A stretch of 64,000 bases of DNA from positions 1 to 64,000 of the forward strand of contig NC_084617.1 in NCBI RefSeq assembly GCF_033978795.1, given 5' to 3'. Each line of letters starts with the position of its first letter. Positions within the stretch are counted from its first letter, which is position 1. This DNA comes from Nerophis ophidion (Eukaryota > Chordata > Actinopteri > Syngnathiformes > Syngnathidae). Under the pieces are notes generated by a model, which saw only the letters and a list, made by a program, of their open reading frames with translations, made no database searches and was not told the DNA's origin. The translations under genes and the position numbers were made by a program. Positions 54,898 through 64,000 of the stretch are shown here, one piece after another.

Positions 54898-54989
54898 CTA
54901 AAGTTTCTGTATGGAAGTGAGAATGTGGCGAGGTCTGCTGCTCCAGGCGTACGCTGCCAGATTGTGTTCAGGCACAAACCGAGCACACG
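54898..54989 (-). CDS. Possible exon (unidentified)
   Basis: The minus strand has TTTCACCTGCCAG before and GTAACA after a 92-bp stretch. One frame reads CARFVPEHNLAAYAWSSRPR, HILTSIQKL and ends in TAG exactly at the donor; another is open throughout (RVLGLCLNTIWQRTPGAADL). The first could be a terminal exon, the second an internal one, but its phase does not join in frame to the exon at 53,445. Support is limited to splice-like borders and low-copy context. Confidence 0.25.
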
Positions 54990-55504
54990 CTGGCAGGTGA
55001 AACACATTTCTTTGTAGGACAGAGAAAATGCTATGGATCTTGTGTGTGTGATATAAATGTGTTGTAATAACGCAGAATGCAAATGTAAACTGAACATTAA
55101 ATAACAATCTTAGTAATAAGATTGACAAGCCTTAAGTCAAATAAGCAAAACTATGTGACTTATGTTAAAATATGTGACTGAAATATTAACGCGGAGGTTG
55201 ATTTTAATCAAAGTCAATAATGATCTGTAATCTACATACAATTGAACAGTTTGTCAAATGATATGAAAGCATGTGTTCATCACACATTCATTTAACACAA
55301 ACCTTAGGCTTAGGTCAGGCTGATTAGAAAAATAAGTATTAACCGAATATACTGCATATGAATAACGGATGAAAAATAAATACACATACAATTATGTAAT
55401 GCAAAAATAAATAAACTATACCCAATAATAAATATTTTTTAACCAAACTAAAATGAAAATGCAAATAAAAAATCCAACTTCACCACTTCAATCATTTTTG
55501 CGCT
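54990..55504. other. Low-copy AT-rich DNA
   Basis: No repeat family or coding motif recognised. Confidence 0.4.
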
Positions 55505-55730
55505 TAAAGGGCAACTGCACTTTTTTTGGATTTGTGTCTATGATTCACAACCATAATGTCAGACAAGAATAAATGATATGATGAGATGCGTTTTTATTTT
55601 TGTATTCATTCTAACTCTTAAATAAATGCTTGCCACAGTCAGCTAACAATGGAAGTAATGGACCAAAGGAATAGAACCAGGAACCCTCAACACCTACATT
55701 TATTTAGAGATCTGTAATGTTTAAAATGTA
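55505..55730. mobile_element. Possible nonautonomous DNA element
   Basis: Starts TTAAAGGGCAACTGCAC, TTTTTTTGGATTTGTGTC and ATTCACAACCATAATG, a start I associate with a widespread fish repeat with a TTAA target site. The matching end is not evident before the Tc1 begins. Confidence 0.35.
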
Positions 55731-56353
55731 CAAACCTCGTTTCCATATGAGTTGGGAAATGGTGTTAGATGTAAATATAAACAGAATACAATGATTTGCA
55801 AATCCTTTTCAAGCCATATTCAGTTGAATATGCTACAAAGACAACATATTTCATGTTCAAACTCATAAACATGTTTTTCTTTTGCAAATAATCATTCACT
55901 TTAGAATTTGATGCCAGCAACACATGACAAAGAAGTTGGGAAAGGTGGCAATAAATACTGATCAAGTTGAGAAATGCTCATCAAACACTTATTTGGAACA
56001 TCCCACAGGTGTGCAGGCTAATTGGGAACAGGTGGGTGCCATGATTGGCTATAAAAACAGCTTCCATGAAATGCTAAGTCATTCACAAGAAAGGATGGGG
56101 CGAGGTACACCCCTTTGTCCACAACTGCGTGAGCAAATAGTCAAACAGTTTAAGAACAACCTTTCTCAAAGTGACATTGCAAGAAATTAAGAGATTTCAA
56201 TTTCTACGGTTTTATAATATCATCAAAAGGTTCAAAGAATCTGGAGAAATCACTCCACGTAAGCGGCATGGCCGGAAACCAACATTGAATGACCGTGACC
56301 TTCCATCCCTCAGACATCACTGTATCAAAAACCCACATCAATCTCTAAAGGAT

Positions 56354-56593
56354 TGGGCGGTTTAGCTCGGTTGGTAGAGTGGCCGTGCCAGCAACTTGAG
56401 GGTTGCAGGTTCGAATCCCGCCTCTGCCAACCTAGTCACTACCGTTGTGTCCTTGGGCAAGACACTTTACCCACCTGCTTCCAGTGCCACCCACACTGGT
56501 TTGAATGTAAATTAGATATTGGGTTTCACTATGTAAAGCGCTTTGAGTCACTAGAGGAAAAGCGCTATATAAATATAATTCACTTCACTTCAC
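56354..56593 (+). mobile_element. tRNA-derived SINE (family D) with target duplication
   Basis: 240 bp with TTTAGCTCGGTTGGTAGAG (A-box region), GCAGGTTCGAATCCCGCC (B box), GTGTCCTTGGGCAAGACAC, TGTAAAGCGCTTTGAGTCAC, AAAGCGCTATATAAATATAA and a (TTCAC)n end. AAAGGAT flanks both sides (56,347-56,353; 56,594-56,600), a perfect 7-bp target duplication. The head is tRNA-like but this is a retroposon, not a tRNA gene. Confidence 0.95.
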
Positions 56594-56876
56594 AAAGGAT
56601 ATCGCCACATGGACTTCACTAAATACAATTCGTCGCTACATCTGTAAGTGCAAGTTAAAACTCTACTATACAAAGCGAAAGCAATTTATCAACAACATCC
56701 AGAAATGCCGCCGGCTTCTCTGGGCCCGTAATCGTTGATGCAAAGTGGAAAAGTGTTTTGTGGTCTGACGAGTCCACATTTCAAATTGTTTTTGGAAATA
56801 CTCGACATTATGTCATCCGGACCAAACAGGAAGCGAACCATCCAGACTGTTATCGACGCAAAGTGTAAAAGCCAGC

Positions 56877-57822
56877 ATGTGTGATGGTATGGGGGTGCAT
56901 TAGTGCCCAAGGCATGGGTAACTTACACATGTGTGATGGTATGGGGGTGCATTAGTGCCCAAGGCATGGGTAACTTACACATGTGTGATGGTATGGGGGT
57001 GCATTAGTGCCCAAGGCATGGGTAACTTACACATGTGTGATGGTATGGGGGTGCATTAGTGCCCATGGCATGGGTAACTTACACATGTGTGATGGTATGG
57101 GGGTGCATTAGTGCCCAAGGCATGGGTAACTTACACATGTGTGATGGTATGGGGGTGCATTAGTGCCCATGGCATGGGTAACTTACACATGTGTGATGGT
57201 ATGGGGGTGCATTAGTGCCCAAGGCATGGGTAACTTACACATGTGTGATGGTATGGGGGTGCATTAGTGCCCAAGGCATGGGTAACTTACACATGTGTGA
57301 TGGTATGGGGGTGCATTAGTGCCCATGGCATGGGTAACTTACACATGTGTGATGGTATGGGGGTGCATTAGTGCCCAAGGCATGGGTAACTTACACATGT
57401 GTGATGGTATGGGGGTGCATTAGTGCCCATGGCATGGGTAACTTACACATGTGTGATGGTATGGGGGTGCATTAGTGCCCAAGGCATGGGTAACTTACAC
57501 ATGTGTGATGGTATGGGGGTGCATTAGTGCCCATGGCATGGGTAACTTACACATGTGTGATGGTATGGGGGTGCATTAGTGCCCAAGGCATGGGTAACTT
57601 ACACATGTGTGATGGTATGGGGGTGCATTAGTGCCCAAGGCATGGGTAACTTACACATGTGTGATGGTATGGGGGTGCATTAGTGCCCATGGCATGGGTA
57701 ACTTACACATGTGTGATGGTATGGGGGTGCATTAGTGCCCAAGGCATGGGTAACTTACACATGTGTGATGGTATGGGGGTGCATTAGTGCCCATGGCATG
57801 GGTAACTTACACATCTGTGAAG
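56877..57822 (+). repeat. 52-bp array inside the Tc1 transposase, 18 copies
   Basis: GTATGGGGG recurs at exactly 52-bp spacing from 56,887 to 57,771. The unit is ATGTGTGATGGTATGGGGG, TGCATTAGTGCCCA(A/T)GG, CATGGGTAACTTACAC, which is ordinary transposase sequence (compare 26,380-26,440, single copy). One site varies, A or T, within CCCAAGG/CCCATGG. 52 is not a multiple of three, so the array shifts the frame at every copy. Confidence 0.97.
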
Positions 57823-58046
57823 GCACCATTAATGCTGAAAGGTACATACAGCTTTTGGAACAACATATGCTGCCATCTAAGCGCCGTCTTTTTCATGGAC
57901 GCCCCTACTTATTTCAGCAAGACAATGCCAAGCCACATTCAGCACGTGTTACAACAGCGTGGTTTCGTAGTAAAGGAGTGCGGGTACTTTCCTGGCCCGC
58001 CTGCAGTTCAGACCTGTCTCCCATGGAAAATGTGTGGTGCATTATC

Positions 58047-58800
58047 AATCAATCAATCAATGTTTACTTATATAGCCCTAAATCACTAGTTTCTCAAAGG
58101 GCTGCACAAACCACCACGACATCCTCGGTAGGCCCACATAAGGGCAAGGAAAACTCACACCCAGTGGGACGTCGGTGACAATAATGACTATGAGAACCTT
58201 GGAGAGGAGGAAAGCAATGGATGTCGAGCGGGTCTAACATGATACTGTGAAAGTTCAATCCACAATGGATCCAACACAGCAGCGAGAGTCCCGTTCACAG
58301 CGGAGCCAGCAGGAAACCATCCCAAGCGGAGGCGGATCAGCATCGCAGAGATGTCCCCAGCCGATACACAGGCAAGCAGTACATGGCCACCGGATCGGAC
58401 CGGACCCCCTCCACAAGGGAGAGTGGGACATAGAAGAAAAAGAAAAGAAACGGCAGATCAACTGGTCTAAAAAGGGAGTCTATTTAAAGGCTAGAGTATA
58501 CAAATGAGTTTTAAGGTGAGACTTAAATGCTTCTACTGAGGTGGCATCTCGAACTGTTACCGGGAGGGCATTCCAGAGTACTGGAGTCCGAACGGAAAAT
58601 GCTCTATAGCCCGCAGACTTTTTTTGGGCTTTGGGAATCACTAATAAGCCGGAGTCCTTTGAACGCAGATTTCTTGCCGGGACATATGGTACAATACAAT
58701 CGGCAAGATAGGATGGAGCTAGACCGTGTAGTATTTTATACGTAAGTAGTAAAACCTTAAAGTCACATCTTAAGTGCACAGGAAGCCAGTGCAGGTGAGC
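58047..58800 (-). mobile_element. L2 3' end inserted in Tc1 element D
   Basis: Minus strand from 58,800: AHLHWLPVHLRCDFKVLLLT, YKILHGLAPSYLADCIVPYV, GYRAFSVRTPVLWNALPVTV and AFKSHLKTHLYTLAFK with stop near 58,480, then the L2 3' UTR (GGAGGGGGTCCGGTCCGATC, TTTGTGCAGCCCTTTGAGAA) and (ATTG)n at 58,047. The C-terminal ~105 codons are open, the best-preserved L2 end here. It shows what is missing from the copies at 6,760 and 51,533. Confidence 0.93.
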
Positions 58801-58802
58801 CA

Positions 58803-58990
58803 GTATAGGTATATATGTATGTATATATGTATATAAAGGTATATACAGTATAGGTATATATGTATGTATATATGTATATAAAGGTATATACAGTATAGGT
58901 ATATATGTATGTATATATGTATATAAAGGTATATACAGTATAGGTATATATGTATGTATATATGTATATAAAGGTATATACAGTACAGGC
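58803..58990. repeat. 45-bp minisatellite, about four copies
   Basis: Unit GTATATATGTATGTATATAT, GTATATAAAGGTATATACAG, TATAG, perfectly repeated. 45 bp is 15 codons, hence a spurious periodic reading frame fused to the L2 end. Confidence 0.95.
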
Positions 58991-58996
58991 GTAATG

Positions 58997-59016
58997 NNNN
59001 NNNNNNNNNNNNNNNN
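58997..59016. other. Assembly gap (20 N)
   Basis: Twenty N, a placeholder of unknown true size, between the 45-bp repeat and the large satellite. The true join is not known. Confidence 0.99.
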
Positions 59017-61295
59017 CACACACACACTTGCAGGACAACTAGCAGCCACACATCATAATGTACACACACACACACTTGCAGGACAACTAGCAGCCACACA
59101 TCATAATGTACACACACACACACTTGCAGGACAACTAGCAGCCACACATCATAATGTACACACACACACACTTGCAGGACAACTAGCAGCCACACATCAT
59201 AATGTACACACACACACACTTGCAGGACAACTAGCAGCCACACATCATAATGTACACACACACACACTTGCAGGACAACTAGCAGCCACACATCATAATG
59301 TGTACACACACACACTTGCAGGACAACTAGCAGCCACACATCATAATGTGTACACACACACACACTTGCAGGACAACTAGCAGCCACACATCATAATGTG
59401 TACACACACACACACTTGCAGGACAACTAGGAGCCACACATCATAATGTACACACACACACACTTGCAGGACAACTAGCAGCCACACATCATAATGTGTA
59501 CACACACACACACTTGCAGGACAACTAGCAGCCACACATCATAATGTGTACACACACACACACTTGCAGGACAACTAGGAGCCACACATCATAATGTACA
59601 CACACACACACTTGCAGGACAACTAGCAGCCACACATCATAATGTACACACACACACACTTGCAGGACAACTAGCAGCCACACATCATAATGTGTACACA
59701 CACACACACTTGCAGGACAACTAGCAGCCACACATCGAAATGTGTACACACACACACTTGCAGGACAACTAGCAGCCACACATCATAATGTGTACACACA
59801 CACACACTTGCAGGACAACTAGCAGCCACACATCATAATGTACACACACACACACAACTAGCAGCCACACATCATAATGTGTACACACACACACTTGCAG
59901 GACAACTAGCAGCCACACATCATAATGTGTACACACACACACACTTGCAGGACAACTAGCAGCCACACATCATAATGTGTACACACACACACACTTGCAG
60001 GACAACTAGGAGCCACACATCATAATGTACACACACACACACTTGCAGGACAACTAGCAGCCACACATCATAATGTGTACACACACACACACTTGCAGGA
60101 CAACTAGGAGCCACACATCATAATGTACACACACACACACTTGCAGGACAACTAGCAGCCACACATCATAATGTGTACACACACACACACTTGCAGGACA
60201 ACTAGCAGCCACACATCATAATGTGTACACACACACACACTTGCAGGACAACTAGGAGCCACACATCATAATGTACACACACACACACTTGCAGGACAAC
60301 TAGCAGCCACACATCATAATGTACACACACACACACTTGCAGGACAACTAGCAGCCACACATCATAATGTACACACACACACACTTGCAGGACAACTAGC
60401 AGCCACACATCATAATGTACACACACACACACTTGCAGGACAACTAGCAGCCACACATCATAATGTGTACACACACACACTTGCAGGACAACTAGCAGCC
60501 ACACATCATAATGTACACACACACACACTTGCAGGACAACTAGCAGCCACACATCATAATGTGTACACACACACACACTTGCAGGACAACTAGCAGCCAC
60601 ACATCATAATGTGTACACACTCACACACTTGCAGGACAACTAGCAGCCACACATCATAATGTGTACACACACACACACAACTAGCAGCCACACATCATAA
60701 TGTGTACACACACACACTTGCAGGACAACTAGCAGCCACACATCATAATGTGTACACACACACACACTTGCAGGACAACTAGCAGCCACACATCATAATG
60801 TGTACACACACACACACTTGCAGGACAACTAGCAGCCACACATCATAATGTGTACACACACACACACTTGCAGGACAACTAGCAGCCACACATCATAATG
60901 TGTACACACACACACACTTGCAGGACAACTAGCAGCCACACATCATAATGTACACACACACACACTTGCAGGACAACTAGCAGCCACACATCATAATGTA
61001 CACACACACACACACTTGCAGGACAACTAGCAGCCACACATCATAATGTACACACACACACACTTGCAGGACAACTAGCAGCCACACATCATAATGTGTA
61101 CACACACACACACTTGCAGGACAACTAGCAGCCACACATCATAATGTGTACACACACACACACTTGCAGGACAACTAGCAGCCACACATCATAATGTGTA
61201 CACACACACACACTTGCAGGACAACTAGCAGCCACACATCATAATGTGTACACACACACACTTGCAGGACAACTAGCAGCCACACATCATAATGT

Positions 61296-61332
<37 letters not shown>

Positions 61333-64000
61333 GGACAACTAGCAGCCACACATCATAATGTGTACACACACACACACTTGCAGGACAACTAGCAGCCACA
61401 CATCATAATGTACACACACACACACACTTGCAGGACAACTAGCAGCCACACATCATAATGTGTACACACACACACACTTGCAGGACAACTAGCAGCCACA
61501 CATCATAATGTGTACACACACACACACTTGCAGGACAACTAGCAGCCACACATCATAATGTACACACACACACACTTGCAGGACAACTAGCAGCCACACA
61601 TCATAATGTACACACACACACACACTTGCAGGACAACTAGCAGCCACACATCATAATGTGTACACACACACTCACTTGCAGGACAACTAGCAGCCACACA
61701 TCATAATGTGTACACACACACACACTTGCAGGACAACTAGCAGCCACACATCATAATGTGTACACACACACACACACTTGCAGGACAACTAGCAGCCACA
61801 CATCATAATGTGTACACACACACACTTGCAGGACAACTAGCAGCCACACATCATAATGTGTACACACACACACTTGCAGGACAACTAGCAGCCACACATC
61901 ATAATGTGTACACACACACACACACACTTGCAGGACAACTAGCAGCCACACATCATAATGTGTACACACACACACACTTGCAGGACAACTAGCAGCCACA
62001 CATCATAATGTACACACACACACACACAACTAGCAGCCACACATCATAATGTGTACACACACACACACTTGCAGGACAACTAGCAGCCACACATCATAAT
62101 GTGTACACACACACACACTTGCAGGACAACTAGCAGCCACACATCATAATGTACACACACACACACTTGCAGGACAACTAGCAGCCACACATCATAATGT
62201 GTACACACACACACACTTGCAGGACAACTAGCAGCCACACATCATAATGTGTACACACACACACTTGCAGGACAACTAGCAGCCACACATCATAATGTGT
62301 ACACACACACACACTTGCAGGACAACTAGCAGCCACACATCATAATGTACACACACACACACTTGCAGGACAACTAGCAGCCACACATCATAATGTGTAC
62401 ACACACACACACTTGCAGGACAACTAGCAGCCACACATCATAATGTACACACACACACACTTGCAGGACAACTAGCAGCCACACATCATAATGTGTACAC
62501 ACACACACTTGCAGGACAACTAGCAGCCACACATCATAATGTGTACACACACACACACTTGCAGGACAACTAGCAGCCACACATCATAATGTGTACACAC
62601 ACACACTTGCAGGACAACTAGCAGCCACACATCATAATGTGTACACACACACACACTTGCAGGACAACTAGCAGCCACACATCATAATGTGTACACACAC
62701 ACACACACTTGCAGGACAACTAGCAGCCACACATCATAATGTACACACACACACACACTTGCAGGACAACTAGCAGCCACACATCATAATGTGTACACAC
62801 ACACACACACTTGCAGGACAACTAGCAGCCACACATCATAATGTGTACACACACACACACTTGCAGGACAACTAGCAGCCACACATCATAATGTACACAC
62901 ACACACACTTGCAGGACAACTAGCAGCCACACATCATAATGTACACACACACACACTTGCGGGACAACTAGCAGCCACACATCATAATGTACACACACAC
63001 ACACACTTGCAGGACAACTAGCAGCCACACATCATAATGTACACACACACACACACTTGCAGGACAACTAGCAGCCACACATCATAATGTGTACACACAC
63101 ACACACACTTGCAGGACAACTAGCAGCCACACATCATAATGTACACACACACACACACTTGCAGGACAACTAGCAGCCACACATCATAATGTGTACACAC
63201 ACACACACTTGCAGGACAACTAGCAGCCACACATCATAATGTGTACACACACACACACTTGCAGGACAACTAGCAGCCACACATCATAATGTGTACACAC
63301 ACACACACTTGCAGGACAACTAGCAGCCACACATCATAATGTGTACACACACACACTTGCAGGACAACTAGCAGCCACACATCATAATGTGTACACACAC
63401 ACACACTTGCAGGACAACTAGCAGCCACACATCATAATGTACACACACACACACTTGCAGGACAACTAGCAGCCACACATCATAATGTGTACACACACAC
63501 ACACTTGCAGGACAACTAGCAGCCACACATCATAATGTACACACACACACACTTGCAGGACAACTAGCAGCCACACATCATAATGTGTACACACACACAC
63601 ACTTGCAGGACAACTAGCAGCCACACATCATAATGTGTACACACACACACACTTGCAGGACAACTAGCAGCCACACATCATAATGTGTACACACACACAC
63701 TTGCAGGACAACTAGCAGCCACACATCATAATGTGTACACACACACACACTTGCAGGACAACTAGCAGCCACACATCATAATGTGTACACACACACACTT
63801 GCAGGACAACTAGCAGCCACACATCATAATGTGTACACACACACACAACTAGCAGCCACACATCATAATGTGTACACACACACACACTTGCAGGACAACT
63901 AGCAGCCACACATCATAATGTGTACACACACACACACACTTGCAGGACAACTAGCAGCCACACATCATAATGTACACACACACACACTTGCGGGACAACT
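59017..64000. repeat. ~50-bp (CA)n-bearing satellite, about 100 copies
   Basis: The unit is CTTGCAGGACAACTAGCAGC, CACACATCATAATGTGTA, followed by a variable (CA)n. Length differs by (CA)n size and by GTGTACAC versus GTACAC. Other variants: CTAGGAGCC for CTAGCAGCC (clustered 59,430-60,260), CGAAATG (59,737), CTTGCGGG (62,960 and 63,990), and copies lacking CTTGCAGGA (59,856, 60,679, 62,029, 63,846). It continues past the window end. Frames such as VCVHYDVWLLVVLQ are artefacts. Confidence 0.98.

Larger units (their letters stand above)
55731..58046 (+). pseudogene. Tc1/mariner element D, interrupted three times
   Basis: Left terminal repeat starts CAAACCTCGTTTCCATATG after TA (55,731). Transposase N-terminus: MGRGTPLCPQLREQIVKQF, NNLSQSDIARN, stop, then IIKRFKESGEITPRKRHGRK. 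A SINE splits it at 56,354, and a 52-bp tandem array grows from codons for MVWGCISAQGMGNLH (56,877-57,822). The C-terminal part reads INAERYIQLLEQHMLPSKRR, LFQQDNAKPHSARVTTAWFR and SDLSPMENVW, so the second Asp and the Glu of the DD34E triad are intact. The L2 insertion at 58,047 removes the rest, including the right terminal repeat. Confidence 0.93.

Noticed and set aside
56354..56435. tRNA gene
   Set aside because: Good A and B boxes, but it continues into a SINE body with tail and a 7-bp target duplication; the cloverleaf is not closed.
58770..63909. Long periodic reading frames (VCVCTHYDVWLLVVLQ and the complementary THTLAGQLAATHHN)
   Set aside because: They exist because several satellite units are 48 or 51 bp long (multiples of three); frames break wherever the CA run changes length.
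59017..64000. CRISPR-like repeat/spacer appearance of the right-hand array
   Set aside because: The variable part is only (CA)n, repeats abut without unique spacers, and the DNA is eukaryotic.

Overview
The window looks like repeat-dominated nuclear DNA from a ray-finned fish, probably a percomorph-type teleost. The evidence is the combination of families present: L2, L1/Tx1 and Rex/RTE-like LINEs, a Penelope-like element, Tc1/mariner elements of the fish type with long terminal repeats, hAT-type nonautonomous elements with TAGGGGTGTAACG ends, several tRNA-derived SINEs, and abundant (TA)n, (CA)n and long-unit tandem arrays. The species cannot be fixed from the sequence. No prokaryotic feature is present. 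Almost every long reading frame is either a decayed transposon gene or a product of a tandem repeat.

Layout: 1-3,230 is an AT-rich ~27-bp satellite with GC-rich modules and a SINE. 3,230-6,660 is a mosaic of Tc1, SINE, a LINE with a C-terminal zinc finger, and hAT-like fragments. 6,760-11,895 is a nearly complete but inactivated L2 (ORF1 esterase, ORF2 endonuclease/reverse transcriptase). Its ORF2 carries a 47-bp tandem repeat that was itself split by a hAT element with a perfect 8-bp target duplication. 12,660-16,340 is an old degenerate tandem array with a long palindrome. 16,340-25,130 is LINE and SINE debris, short tandem arrays, duplications and three large inverted repeats. 25,130-29,050 holds L2 3' ends, a Tc1 copy, another LINE and a two-unit minisatellite. 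29,050-32,545 is a second block of the first satellite. 32,545-38,880 is more SINE/L2 debris and a Penelope-like RT that ends in a 9-copy 81-bp array. 38,880-48,540 holds tandem repeats, L1 and L1/Tx1 remnants, one retroviral-type LTR and a Tc1 remnant. 48,671-50,845 is a strikingly uniform 41-copy 53-bp array. 51,533-52,465 is an internally deleted L2. 52,800-55,500 is the part most like single-copy DNA and contains the best host-exon candidate (53,445-53,621, minus strand). 55,731-58,800 is a Tc1 with a nested SINE, an 18-copy 52-bp array made from its own transposase sequence, and an inserted L2 end. 59,017-64,000, after a 20-N gap, is a ~50-bp (CA)n-bearing satellite running off the window.

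The main theme is repeated birth of tandem arrays inside or at the edge of transposon sequence (L2 47 bp, Tc1 52 bp, Penelope 81 bp, and 20/32-bp units at an L2 tail), followed by nesting of younger elements. I see no operon-like or cooperating gene set. The notable biology is genome dynamics plus a few candidate exons that need transcript evidence.
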